DNA of 64,000 nucleotides from Azospirillum sp. 412522 (lineage in GTDB: Bacteria; Pseudomonadota; Alphaproteobacteria; Azospirillales; Azospirillaceae), in NCBI RefSeq assembly GCF_019805165.1, contig NZ_RWIJ01000014.1:62001-126000 (forward strand). The letters are read 5' to 3'. Below are positions 17,830 to 26,469 of this stretch, piece after piece (within the stretch, counting starts at the first letter, position 1; every line of letters begins with the position of its first letter). A program made the position numbers and the translations under genes. The notes beneath the pieces were generated by a model, which made no database searches, was not told the origin of the DNA, and saw only the letters and a program-made list of their open reading frames with translations.

Positions 17830-19221
17830 TTACTCCGCCGCCACCGCGGCGCGGCGCTGGGCCTCGCGGGACTGCCGGCCTGCTTTCAGCTTTTCCGACA
17901 GCAGGAAGGCCAGTTCCAGCGACTGGCTGGCGTTCAGGCGCGGATCGCAGGCGGTGTGGTAGCGCAGGGCCAGATTGTGATCGGTGATCGCCTGGGCACC
18001 GCCGGTGCACTCCGTCACGTCCTGGCCGGTCAGCTCGAAATGCACGCCGCCGGCATGGGTGCCTTCGGCCTGATGCACTTCGAAGAAGCCGCGCGCCTCG
18101 GCCAGCACCCGCTCGACGGGACGGGTCTTGTAGCCGGTGGTCGACTTGATCGTGTTGCCGTGCATCGGGTCGCAGGACCACACCACCGTGCGGCCTTCGC
18201 GCTGGACCTTGCGCAGCAGCGGCGGGAACTTCTCCGCCACCTTGTCGGAGCCCATGCGCACGATCAGCGTCAGGCGCCCGGCCTCGTTGGCCGGGTTCAG
18301 GATGTCGATCAGGCGGATCAGCTCGTCCGGGTCGGTGGTCGGGCCGCACTTCAGGCCGATCGGGTTCTTCACCCCGCGCAGGAACTCGACATGGGCGCCG
18401 TCGGGCTGGCGGGTGCGGTCGCCGATCCACAGCATGTGGGCCGACACGTCGTACCAGTCGCCGGTGGTGCTGTCGACGCGGGTCAGCGCCTGCTCGAACG
18501 GCAGCAGCAGCGCCTCATGGCTGGTGAAGAAGTCGGTCTCGCGGATCTGCGGGGTGGTCTCCGCGGTGATGCCGCAGGCGGCCATGAAGGCCAGCGTCTC
18601 GTCCAGGCGGGTCGCCAGCTCCTGGAAATGCTCGCCGGCCGGCGACTTCTCGACGAAGCTCAGCGTCCACTGATGGACCTTGTGCAGGTCGGCATAGCCG
18701 CCCTGGGCGAAGGCGCGCAACAGGTTCAGCGTCGCGGCGGCCTGGGTGTAGGCCTGCATCATGCGCTCCGGATCGGGAACGCGGGCGTCGCTGGTGAAGT
18801 CGAAGCCGTTGATGATGTCGCCGCGGTAGGACGGCAGCTCGACCCCGTCGATGGCCTCCATGTCGGCCGAGCGCGGCTTGGCGAACTGGCCGGCCATGCG
18901 GCCCACCTTGATGACCGGGATCGAGGCGCCGAAGGTCAGCACCACCGCCATCTGCAGCAGGACGCGGAAGGTGTCGCGGATGTTGTTGGGATGGAACTCG
19001 GCGAAGCTCTCGGCGCAGTCGCCGCCCTGCAACAGGAAGGCCTGGCCGGCGGCGGCCTCGGCCAGCTTGGCCTTCAGCCGGCGGGCCTCGCCGGCAAAGA
19101 CGAGCGGCGGATAGGAGGACAGGCGCTGTTCGACCGCCTCGACCTTGGACAGGTCGGGATAAGTCGGCAACTGCTTCGCCGGTTTCGTCCTCCAACTGGC
19201 GGGTGTCCAACGCTCGACCAT
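17830..19221 (-). CDS. aroG: 3-deoxy-7-phosphoheptulonate synthase, class II
   Basis: A 463-residue class II (plant-type) DAHP synthase, the first enzyme of the shikimate pathway, condensing phosphoenolpyruvate with erythrose 4-phosphate. Diagnostic stretches are LPTYPDLSKVEAVEQRLSSY at the N terminus, FLLQGGDCAESF, WIGDRTRQPDGAHVEFLRG, VVWSCDPMHGNT and the metal-site HAGGVHFELTG. The start at 19221 (MVERWTPASW) matches the family N terminus; AAGGAAGAG lies about 12 bases upstream. The symbol for the class II enzyme varies between aroG, aroF and aroH. Confidence 0.92.
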   Translation of the reverse strand: MVERWTPASWRTKPAKQLPTYPDLSKVEAVEQRLSSYPPLVFAGEARRLKAKLAEAAAGQAFLLQGGDCAESFAEFHPNNIRDTFRVLLQMAVVLTFGASIPVIKVGRMAGQFAKPRSADMEAIDGVELPSYRGDIINGFDFTSDARVPDPERMMQAYTQAAATLNLLRAFAQGGYADLHKVHQWTLSFVEKSPAGEHFQELATRLDETLAFMAACGITAETTPQIRETDFFTSHEALLLPFEQALTRVDSTTGDWYDVSAHMLWIGDRTRQPDGAHVEFLRGVKNPIGLKCGPTTDPDELIRLIDILNPANEAGRLTLIVRMGSDKVAEKFPPLLRKVQREGRTVVWSCDPMHGNTIKSTTGYKTRPVERVLAEARGFFEVHQAEGTHAGGVHFELTGQDVTECTGGAQAITDHNLALRYHTACDPRLNASQSLELAFLLSEKLKAGRQSREAQRRAAVAAE

Positions 19222-19526
19222 GACGCGCCTGCTCTTCCTTGACGATTGCGGAACGGGGGCCGGGCGGGCGGCGAACGACCGGCGGCTGAACCCGTGGGGG
19301 TACTCTATAGCGCGACTCGCGGAAACTTTTCCATAGTTTCGGCTCCCTTGCCGGCAATGCTGTGCCGCGGGCATAGGCCGCCTGCCACCGGGGGTGATTT
19401 CAGATGAAAGGAAATTCGCGTCGGACTCTCGCGTTTTGCGTTGACGGGCAGGGGCCGCTGGCGGCGGATGCCCGCGGCCTTTATACATCGGGGGCGATGG
19501 TCCACCCCCCCAGAGGAGCCCTCCCG

Positions 19527-20891
19527 GTGAAACCGACATCCTGGCGGACAAAGCGCCTGTCCTCCTGGGGGCAGGCCCTGGCGGTCTACCGCGACCCGCG
19601 CGTTCTGGCGATCCTGTTCCTCGGCTTCTCCGAAGGGCTGCCGCTGGCGCTGACCGGCGCCACGCTGAATGTCTGGCTGACCGAGCAGGGCGTCAGCCGG
19701 ACCAACATCGGCCTGTTCGCGCTGGTCACCATGCCCTATGCGCTGAAATTCCTGTGGGCGCCGCTGATCGACCGGCTGCGCCTGCCGGTGATGACGCGGC
19801 TGTTCGGGCGGCGGCGGGGCTGGGCGCTGACGGCGCAGGCGGCGTTGATCGCTGCCCTGCTGGGACTGGGCGGCACCGATCCGGGGCGGGATTTGTGGTG
19901 GACCGCCATGTGCGCCGTGCTGGTCGCCTTCTGCTCCGCCAGCCAGGACATCGTGGTCGATGCCTATCGCGTTGAGGTGCTGGAGGAAAACCAGCAGGCC
20001 GCCGGTGCCGCCGTGCTGGTGCTGGGCTATCGCTTCGGCATGATGGCGGCGGGGGCGGGCGCCCTCTACGTTGCCGAGTTCAACGGCTGGCGCACGGCGT
20101 ACGAGGTGATGGCGGGGCTGGTGCTGATCGGCATGGCGACCATCCTGCTGTGCCGCGAGCCGAAGGAGCCGCCGCCGAGCGCCCGCGAAAAACTGATCGC
20201 CGAGTGGCTGGGCCACCGGCCGCATCTGTCGGGCCGCAGTGCCGTGGTTCTGGCGTGGATCTATGGGGCTGTGGTGGCGCCCTTCGCCCAGTTCATGGAA
20301 CGGCGCGGCTGGGTGGTCATCCTGGCCTTCATCGCCAGCTACAAGCTGGGGGAGGTGCTGGCCGGCCAGATGTCCTCGACCTTCTACATCGGCCTGGGCT
20401 TCACCAAGGCGGAGATCGCCACGGTCAGCAAGCTGTTCGGCCTATGGGCGACCATCGCCGGCGGGCTGCTGGGCGGGTTGCTGGTCGGCAAGGTCGGGGT
20501 CCTGCGCGGCCTGATGATCGGCGGCATCCTGCAGATGGTCTCGAATGCCGGCTATGTCCTCCTGGCCTGGAGCGGCAACGACGTATCGATGCTGGCGGTG
20601 ACCGTGGCGGTGGAGAATGTCTGCGCCGGCATCGCGACCTCGGCCTTCGTCGCCTATCTGTCCAGCCTGTGCAACGTCGCCTACACCGCGACGCAATATG
20701 CGCTGCTGTCGAGCCTCTACAAGCTGGGCGGGGACCTGTTCGGCGCCTCGTCCGGTTGGCTGGCCGAGCGGATGGATTGGGTCAGCTTCTTCCTGCTGTC
20801 GATGGCCGGCGCCCTGCCGGCACTGTGCCTGCTGGTCTGGCTGATGGGCCTGCACCGCCGGGAGGAAGAGGCCGCCGTCCCCGCCCAATGA
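19527..20891 (+). CDS. ampG: AmpG-like muropeptide MFS transporter
   Basis: A 454-residue major facilitator with about 12-14 hydrophobic segments. The start of TM1 reads FLGFSEGLPLALTGATLNVW, which is close to the AmpG signature, and WAPLIDRL follows. AmpG proteins bring anhydro-muropeptides from the periplasm into the cytoplasm for wall recycling. The GTG at 19527 is chosen because AGAGGAG lies eight bases upstream; in-frame ATGs at 19404 and 19497 would add residues without homology. The gene is monocistronic, divergent from the DAHP synthase gene. Confidence 0.82.
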   Translation: MKPTSWRTKRLSSWGQALAVYRDPRVLAILFLGFSEGLPLALTGATLNVWLTEQGVSRTNIGLFALVTMPYALKFLWAPLIDRLRLPVMTRLFGRRRGWALTAQAALIAALLGLGGTDPGRDLWWTAMCAVLVAFCSASQDIVVDAYRVEVLEENQQAAGAAVLVLGYRFGMMAAGAGALYVAEFNGWRTAYEVMAGLVLIGMATILLCREPKEPPPSAREKLIAEWLGHRPHLSGRSAVVLAWIYGAVVAPFAQFMERRGWVVILAFIASYKLGEVLAGQMSSTFYIGLGFTKAEIATVSKLFGLWATIAGGLLGGLLVGKVGVLRGLMIGGILQMVSNAGYVLLAWSGNDVSMLAVTVAVENVCAGIATSAFVAYLSSLCNVAYTATQYALLSSLYKLGGDLFGASSGWLAERMDWVSFFLLSMAGALPALCLLVWLMGLHRREEEAAVPAQ

Positions 20892-20923
20892 CGGGGACGG
20901 CTTCGCCGCAGGGGCCTGTCAAT

Positions 20924-20953
20924 CCTTGGAGAGTCAGGCCTTGGAGAGTCAGG
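20924..20953. repeat. 15-bp tandem duplication at the Mn-catalase stop codon
   Basis: The unit CCTTGGAGAGTCAGG occurs twice in tandem, with a further partial copy (CCTTGG) to 20959. The last codons and stop of the catalase gene lie in the second copy, so slippage here would change the extreme C terminus only. Confidence 0.8.
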
Positions 20954-21860
20954 CCTTGGTGGCTTTGGTCGTGGCCTTGGTCTTGCCGGCGCCCGGTCCG
21001 GCGCCCAGGTCGGCGCCGGTGATCGGATCCGCGTCCGGCTTCGACATGGTGCGGGCGGCCACCGCGTTGACTGCCGCCAGTTCGGAGGCTGCGAGCTTCA
21101 CGGTCGGATTGCCGTCGCCGCCGTTGACCGGGGCGTCGCCCATCTTGACGTCCACGAACTCCCACTGGGCGCCCTGGTTCCAGGGGCCGCGCATGTCGCC
21201 TTCGCCCTGGCTCATGTTGTAGTACTTGTCGGTGTATTCGGGCTTGCCCGGCAGTTTGCCCGGCGGGAAATTGTTGTCGATGGCGTAGAGCGCCTTCTCG
21301 AAGCTCTTCTGGTGGGCGATCTCACGGGTCATCAGGAAGCCCAGCGCATCCTTCACGCCGGGATCGTCGGTGACGTTGATCAGGCGTTCGTAGATGATCT
21401 TGGCACGCGCTTCCGCCGCGACGTTGGAGCGCAGGTCGGCCGTCGGCTCGCCGATGCTGTCGATGTAGCCGCCGGTCCACAGCTGCCCGGCCGAGTTCAC
21501 CAGGGCCGGACCGCCGCCATACAGCAGCGACAGGGTGTGGCTGCCGTTGCCCTGGGTGATGTTGGCGTACAGGTCGGCCGTCTCTTCCGCCCCCTCGGCC
21601 AGCTTGCCCTTCGCGCCCTTGGTCAGCATGGCGACGATGGAGCCGATGACTTCCAAGTGGCTCAGTTCCTCGGTCGCGATGTCGATCAGCATGTCCTTGC
21701 GGCCCGGATCCTCGTCGGCAAGACCCTGGGTGAAGTAGCGCATGGCCGCGGCCAGTTCGCCCTGCGGGCCGCCGAACTGCTCGAGCATCAGGCTGGCGAG
21801 CACTGGATTCGGCTCCGACACGCGGACCGTGTACATGAGCTTTTTGTTATGCATGAACAT
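20949..21860 (-). CDS. manganese catalase
   Basis: A 303-residue non-haem dimanganese catalase that splits hydrogen peroxide. Metal ligands are visible in the four-helix core: LEQFGGPQGELAAAMRYF near residue 30, TEELSHLEV near 70, AEARAKIIYERL near 150 and MTREIAHQKSFEKAL near 185. AGGAGGAG stands just upstream of the ATG at 21860. A sigma-EcfG-like promoter lies about 140 bases upstream, so it is probably part of the general stress response. The C-terminal tail is rich in Lys, Thr and Ala. Confidence 0.92.
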   Translation of the reverse strand: MFMHNKKLMYTVRVSEPNPVLASLMLEQFGGPQGELAAAMRYFTQGLADEDPGRKDMLIDIATEELSHLEVIGSIVAMLTKGAKGKLAEGAEETADLYANITQGNGSHTLSLLYGGGPALVNSAGQLWTGGYIDSIGEPTADLRSNVAAEARAKIIYERLINVTDDPGVKDALGFLMTREIAHQKSFEKALYAIDNNFPPGKLPGKPEYTDKYYNMSQGEGDMRGPWNQGAQWEFVDVKMGDAPVNGGDGNPTVKLAASELAAVNAVAARTMSKPDADPITGADLGAGPGAGKTKATTKATKA

Positions 21861-22173
21861 GCGAGGGACTCCTCCTGCGTCAGATGGCCCGCTTTGCAGG
21901 GGCCGCGGATCGGAGCGACCGGGACCGGGCCGGTGTGGCGGTCGCCGCGGGGGACACAGGGGGCCGGCAGGACAGGCCGTTCCAGATCGCTCCATCCCCT
22001 CAACCGGGAATTTTTAGAAGCGTTCCAGGGAAACCGCCTGTTTAAGAGTGCTATGACTGATGGATCCTAACGTTGCCGGGCGGGGTTGCCTTCCGTGTAG
22101 ATTTCGCCGTTTGGCCGGGGGGCATTCCGCCGGCGCCCGGCCCTTCGGATGCCCCCGCCGCCATGGCCGCCGG
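21861..22173. other. intergenic region holding the Mn-catalase promoter and long leader
   Basis: This 313-base stretch carries the EcfG-like promoter at 22002-22026 and the untranslated leader of the catalase gene. Apart from these no gene or clear terminator was seen. Confidence 0.5.
22002..22026 (-). promoter_or_regulatory. sigma-EcfG (general stress response) type promoter for Mn-catalase
   Basis: Read on the minus strand, GGAAC (22026-22022) is followed after 17 bases by GTT (22004-22002). This matches the alphaproteobacterial EcfG/RpoE2 pattern GGAAC-N16-17-cGTT except that the base before GTT is G. The predicted transcript leads into the Mn-catalase gene, a common member of this regulon. 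Confidence 0.55.
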
Positions 22174-22656
22174 TTACTGTGCCTGGGCCCGGCAGGCTTC
22201 CAGCGCGGAAATCGCCTTGCGGGTATCGTCGAGGTAATAGGTATAGGCGTAGTCGTCGCTCTTGCCGTCGATCTCCATGTAGAGTTCGCGGCCGTTCATC
22301 AGGGCGTCGATCGCCTTGGAGGTGGCCGGGATGCCGACGACGGCCATCGTCTTGTCAATAGCGGCGCCCGGGAACTTGTCGCCCCACTTCTTGTCGACCG
22401 ACAAGGAGATCGAGAGATCTTCCTTCTCCTTCAGCTTCCAGGCGGAGTCGCTGAAGATCAGCACCATGGCCTGGCCCTTGTTCGTATAGGCCAGAGCGAT
22501 GGCGGCGGTGTCCTTCGACTCGGTCTTCCACTCCTGGCTGATGGCACAGTCCTTGTCGATCTTGACATCCCACACGCCGATCTTGGTCTGGGCGTGAGCG
22601 GTACCGACCGAGGCGACCGCCGCAAGGCAGGCAGCCGCTGCAAAAATTCCGCGCAT
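22174..22656 (-). CDS. secreted protein of unknown function
   Basis: A 160-residue protein with a clear signal peptide (cleavage near GTAHAQT, residue 22) and a mature region beginning KIGVWDVKIDKDCAIS. The C-terminal part, with ALMNGRELYMEID and DTRKAISALEAC, resembles the central domain of the larger secreted protein at 38496-39833, so the two seem related. The general layout recalls invasion-associated locus B proteins, but I cannot confirm that family. It is expected in the periplasm, with a disulfide between the two mature cysteines possible. Confidence 0.7.
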   Translation of the reverse strand: MRGIFAAAACLAAVASVGTAHAQTKIGVWDVKIDKDCAISQEWKTESKDTAAIALAYTNKGQAMVLIFSDSAWKLKEKEDLSISLSVDKKWGDKFPGAAIDKTMAVVGIPATSKAIDALMNGRELYMEIDGKSDDYAYTYYLDDTRKAISALEACRAQAQ

Positions 22657-22835
22657 GTTCGAAGCCGTTCCCTGGGAAAATTGTTCGTATTGCCATGGTG
22701 TGTATGACAATCGAGATAAATCCAGGATTTTCAGGTTCAAAAGGGATGGGATGCAACAGGGCCACGCGCGGAAGTCCCCCGCTTCATGGCCCTGTTTGGA
22801 TTTCCTATCCGACGCCTTGCGGTAAGGCCGCTCGC

Positions 22836-24203
22836 TCAGATCTTCTTTTCCGGCTCCGCCTTCTCCCGCATCAGCACGAACTCCTCCGCAGTCGAGGGAT
22901 GGAGCGCGATGGTGCGGTCGAAGTCGCGCTTGGTGGCGCCGCAATTCAGCGCAATCGCCAAGGACTGCATCATTTCCGGCGCGTCCATGCCCATCATGTG
23001 GCAGCCCAGCACGCGCTGGCTCTCGCCATCCACCACCAGCTTCATCAGCACCCGTTCGTCCCGGCCGGACAGCGTGTGCTTCATCGGGCGGAAGCCGGCC
23101 TTGTAGATGTCGACCTGCGGGTATCTGGCGCGGGCCTGCATCTCGGTCAGGCCGACCGTCCCTAGCGGCGGCAGCGAGAACACCGCGGTCGGCACATTGT
23201 CGTAGCCGATGTGCATCGGGTTGTCGTTGAACAGCGTTTCGGCCAACGCCCGGCCCTCGGCGATGGCGATGGGGGTCAGCGCCATGCGGTCGGTGACGTC
23301 GCCGATCGCATAGATGTTGTCGACGGACGTGCGCGACCATTCGTCGACCGGGATTGCGCCGGCCTCGGTCAGGGTGATGCCGACCTCTTCCAGCCCCAGG
23401 TTCTTGGTGTTCGGCCGGCGGCCGGTGGCGGCCATCACGAGGCCGGCCGAATGCTCGCGCCCCATATGGTCGGTCAGGGTATAGCCGCCGGCCCCCTTCT
23501 CCAGCTTCGCCGGCTTGCAGCGCGAGATGATGTTGACGCCACGCTTGCGCATCTCCTGCGCCAGGGCCACGCGGATGTCGTCGTCGAAGCCGTTCAGCAG
23601 GTCGTCGCCGCGGATCATCAGCGTCACTTCGGCACCCAGCCCGCGGAAGATGCTGGCGAACTCAACGGCGATGTAGCCGCCGCCGACGATCAGAACGGAA
23701 TGGGGCAGCTTTTCCAGATGCAGCGCCTCGTTGGAGGTCACGGCATGCTCGATCCCCTCGACCGCCGGCAGCGACGGCCAGCCGCCGGTGGCGACCAGGA
23801 TGTTGCGGGCGGTGTAGCGCTTGCCGTCGACCTCCACCGTATGGCGGTCGACGATCCGGCCGAACCCCTCATACAGGGTGACGCCGGAGTTCTTCACCAT
23901 GTTGATGTAGATGCCGTTCAGCCGGTCGATCTCGCGGTCCTTGCGTGCGATCAGCGTTTCCCAGTCGAAGGACGGCATGGGCGCGTTCCAGCCATAGCCG
24001 GCCGAATCCTCGAAGCCGTCGCGGAACTGGGCGGCGTAGACCAGCAGCTTCTTCGGCACGCAGCCGCGGATCACGCAGGTGCCGCCGACGCGGCTGCCTT
24101 CGCAGATCGCCACCTTGGCGCCGTAGGACGCCGCCCGCCGGCTGGCGGCGACACCCCCGGACCCCGCCCCGATGGTGAAGAGGTCGAAATCGAACTCGGC
24201 CAC
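22836..24203 (-). CDS. gor: glutathione-disulfide reductase
   Basis: A 455-residue flavoprotein disulfide reductase. The FAD motif TIGAGSGGVAASRRAA, the redox-active GGTCVIRGCVPKK, the NADP(H) site GGGYIAVEFASIF and the C-terminal HPSTAEEFV identify glutathione reductase rather than lipoamide dehydrogenase. It regenerates glutathione with NADPH in the cytoplasm. The GTG at 24203 is chosen because GGAG lies seven bases upstream; an in-frame ATG at 24251 would add 16 residues not typical of the family. Confidence 0.92.
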   Translation of the reverse strand: MAEFDFDLFTIGAGSGGVAASRRAASYGAKVAICEGSRVGGTCVIRGCVPKKLLVYAAQFRDGFEDSAGYGWNAPMPSFDWETLIARKDREIDRLNGIYINMVKNSGVTLYEGFGRIVDRHTVEVDGKRYTARNILVATGGWPSLPAVEGIEHAVTSNEALHLEKLPHSVLIVGGGYIAVEFASIFRGLGAEVTLMIRGDDLLNGFDDDIRVALAQEMRKRGVNIISRCKPAKLEKGAGGYTLTDHMGREHSAGLVMAATGRRPNTKNLGLEEVGITLTEAGAIPVDEWSRTSVDNIYAIGDVTDRMALTPIAIAEGRALAETLFNDNPMHIGYDNVPTAVFSLPPLGTVGLTEMQARARYPQVDIYKAGFRPMKHTLSGRDERVLMKLVVDGESQRVLGCHMMGMDAPEMMQSLAIALNCGATKRDFDRTIALHPSTAEEFVLMREKAEPEKKI

Positions 24204-24321
24204 GGCCGTCTCCTTGCGCAACTGGACCCACATCTCAGGAAAGCTTCCCACGAACGACCGCGGGCCTGCTGAACTGGTCTGGCAGGATATGGGGAGGCTG
24301 GGGGAGTTGGGAAGCGCGCCG

Positions 24322-24816
24322 TCAGCGCAGCAGCATGTCCTGGATCAGCACTTGTCGAAGCTTCAGCGGCCGCATCGTCTTGTTGGCGACATAACGCAGC
24401 GCATCCTTGACATAGACCTGCCCTTCCGCCCCGCGCAGTTCGGCAGGATCGACCTCCAGCAGGCGTCGCCCGATGGCGTCGGCGATGCGCGGCAGGTGCG
24501 GCGTAACCGCCTCCAACGGGGTCGCCGGGTCGAATTCCAGGACGGCGCGGAGCCGCAGTTCCTGCAAGCGCCGGCCATCGTTCAGTGTGACGGTCAGGGT
24601 GGGCAGCGTGGCGTAGACGGCCGGCGCGACATCGACCCGGGCGGGCGGATGGGCACCCTGGGCAGGGGAGGGGCGCAACATCAACGCGCTGCCGATGCCG
24701 GTTCCGGCGAAGGCCAGCATCAACCCAAGCAAAGTCAGAACGATCCGGTTCCCGGTTCCGTCGAACGAGGGCAGGCCGTCCCGATCAGATTCGGCGGACA
24801 TGGCTGCCTTGGTCAT
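24322..24816 (-). CDS. flagellar basal body-associated FliL-like protein
   Basis: A 164-residue protein with a short cytoplasmic N terminus, one transmembrane helix at about 25-47 and a periplasmic domain whose end (YVKDALRYVANKTMRPLKLRQVLIQDML) resembles FliL, the stator-associated flagellar protein. No other flagellar gene is in the window, so this may be a stray or secondary copy. It may start at the ATG of codon 6, which has AAGG five bases upstream. Confidence 0.65.
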   Translation of the reverse strand: MTKAAMSAESDRDGLPSFDGTGNRIVLTLLGLMLAFAGTGIGSALMLRPSPAQGAHPPARVDVAPAVYATLPTLTVTLNDGRRLQELRLRAVLEFDPATPLEAVTPHLPRIADAIGRRLLEVDPAELRGAEGQVYVKDALRYVANKTMRPLKLRQVLIQDMLLR

Positions 24817-25220
24817 TCCACCCTGCTTGCTTGTTGCCGACGAACCGGTGCGGGAACTCTAAAAGCGCGGAAGTGGTAGGTCAAATAAAGGTATTTTATC
24901 TGGTTTTTCCTCTGATTGTCGGAGGATGGACGGTGTTCGACTGCGAGATATCGAAACTGTTTTACAGGTATTCGAGGAATCGCCCATGGACGGAACCTGA
25001 TCCGCCGCCGGAAAACGCAACGCAGCCATCCGCTGCGGGTTGAAAGGATGGGAAGCCTCTTCCCCCACCTGCCCAGGGCGTATAATGCTGGGATTCCACC
25101 ACAACCGGCATGCTGCCCTGTGCGGCGGCCGGGCCATCAACAACCGAGCACTGCAAGGCCATGCGCAGACACATGCGCGGACACATGCAAGGACAGGGGC
25201 GGAAGGCGAGGGTAACGGGT
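24817..25220. other. intergenic region before the nicotinate phosphoribosyltransferase gene
   Basis: This roughly 400-base stretch is AT-richer near 24880-25000 (for example around tcaaataaaggtattttat) and should hold the promoters of the divergent fliL-like and phosphoribosyltransferase genes. It ends with a 12-bp triple repeat. No convincing additional gene was seen. Confidence 0.4.
25161..25196 (+). repeat. 12-bp tandem repeat, three copies, in the leader of the phosphoribosyltransferase gene
   Basis: Copies read ATGCGCAGACAC, ATGCGCGGACAC and ATGCAAGGACAG. The array ends 24 bases before the start codon at 25221. Each copy begins with ATG, and the repeats are in frame with the gene because 12 is a multiple of three, so an alternative upstream start would encode a short repeated peptide. 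Confidence 0.75.
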
Positions 25221-26414
25221 ATGAGCGACAGCGACAGCCGATCAGTTGGTGCCCGAGAGGCTGGCCCCTTGAGGGCTGGCGGCGGGCCGACGGCCCTTCT
25301 TCCGTCCTCCGCCGCGGTCCCCGACTGGACGGACACCTATTTCCGCCGCACCAAGGAAGCCGTGGGCAAGTTCGGCGACAAGACCGTCACCTATGCCATC
25401 TTCATGCGGCGCCCGGTGGTCTGCGCCCCGCGTCTTGCGTTGGAGTGGCTGGAGTCGGTGGCCCGCGAGCGCAACACCAGCTTTCAGATCGAGCTGAATT
25501 ACCCTGAGGGCAAATGGGTCGGTGCCGGTGAGCCGATCATGTACATCACCGGCTCCTTCTACCATCTGGTCGATTGCGAGACGATCCTGCTGCAGAAGCT
25601 GGGACCGGCCAGCGTCGCCGCCTACAACGCCTTCACCATGTGCGCCGACCTGCCGAAGGTCGCCTTCCTCGCCATGGACGCCCGCCATTGCGCCGGGACG
25701 GAGATGGCGGAGATGATGGCCTATGCCGCTTCGGTCGGTTCCGACCGTGCCAGACGCAAAGTCGGTGCCAAGGGCTTCATCGGCAACGCCACCGACGCCA
25801 CGGCCCCCTATTTCGGGCAGGAGAAGGGCATGGGCACCATGCCGCATGCCTTGATCGGCTATGCCGGATCGACGGCGCGCGCGGCGGAGATGTTCCACGA
25901 GACCTTTCCCGATCTGCCGCTGACCGTGCTGGTCGATTATTTTGGCCGCGAGATCACCGACGGGCTGGAGGTCTGCCGCCGTTTCCCGCAACTGGCATCT
26001 CAAGGCAAGCTTTCGCTGCGGCTCGACACCCCCGGCGGCCGCTTCGTCGAGGGGCTCGACCCGCCCGGTTCCTACGCCGTGCTGGAGCGCCATGCGCCGC
26101 ATTCCATCCGCGGCTATCGTGACGAGACGCAGCTGCGCTACCTGATCGGCACCGGCGTATCGGCCGCAGCAATCCATTACGTGCGCGAACGGCTTGACGA
26201 GGCAGGCTTTCCGGCGGTGAAGATCGTCGCCAGCAGCGGCTTCGGCCCAGCCAAGTGCCGCCTGATGGCGGAAGCCAACGCGCCGGTGGACATCATCGGC
26301 ACCGGCAGCTACCTGCCCGAACGCTGGACCGAAACCTACGCGACCGCCGACATCATCGAATATGACGGCGAGCGCCGCGTGAAAGTCGGCCGCGAGTTCC
26401 TGTTCCGGCGGTAG
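25221..26414 (+). CDS. nicotinate phosphoribosyltransferase family protein
   Basis: A 397-residue protein with PVPDWTDTYF-like start (AVPDWTDTYFRRTKEAV), the central GTMPHALIGYAGS and the C-terminal DIIGTGSYLP, motifs of the nicotinate phosphoribosyltransferase family, which makes nicotinate mononucleotide in NAD salvage. The ATG at 25221 is favoured by GAGGG upstream and lack of homology before it. It is transcribed alone, toward the nucleoside salvage operon. The start region (GREAGPL, AGGGPTALLPS) is a low-complexity extension compared with usual family members. Confidence 0.82.
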   Translation: MSDSDSRSVGAREAGPLRAGGGPTALLPSSAAVPDWTDTYFRRTKEAVGKFGDKTVTYAIFMRRPVVCAPRLALEWLESVARERNTSFQIELNYPEGKWVGAGEPIMYITGSFYHLVDCETILLQKLGPASVAAYNAFTMCADLPKVAFLAMDARHCAGTEMAEMMAYAASVGSDRARRKVGAKGFIGNATDATAPYFGQEKGMGTMPHALIGYAGSTARAAEMFHETFPDLPLTVLVDYFGREITDGLEVCRRFPQLASQGKLSLRLDTPGGRFVEGLDPPGSYAVLERHAPHSIRGYRDETQLRYLIGTGVSAAAIHYVRERLDEAGFPAVKIVASSGFGPAKCRLMAEANAPVDIIGTGSYLPERWTETYATADIIEYDGERRVKVGREFLFRR

Positions 26415-26432
26415 GTCGCGACTGTGAAGCAT

Positions 26433-26455
26433 CCCTCTCCCGGTGCGGGAGAGGG
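26433..26455. repeat. short palindromic repeat (REP-like) between convergent genes
   Basis: CCCTCTCCCG-GTG-CGGGAGAGGG forms a 10-bp perfect stem. It has no T tract. Its CCCTCTCC/GGAGAGGG ends are the same as those of the element inside the LivM-LivG gene at 35837-35941, so both belong to one family of dispersed palindromes. Here it may also act as a transcript end between the convergent genes. Confidence 0.7.
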
Positions 26456-26469
26456 GTTGCTCACGGCTT

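Noticed and set aside
25161..25196. Short direct repeats as a CRISPR-like array
   Set aside because: Units are 12 bases in tandem with no spacers and no cas genes are present.
26433..26455. Intrinsic terminator between the convergent phosphoribosyltransferase and deoA genes
   Set aside because: No T tract on either side; the sequence fits a dispersed palindrome family better, though it may still end transcripts.
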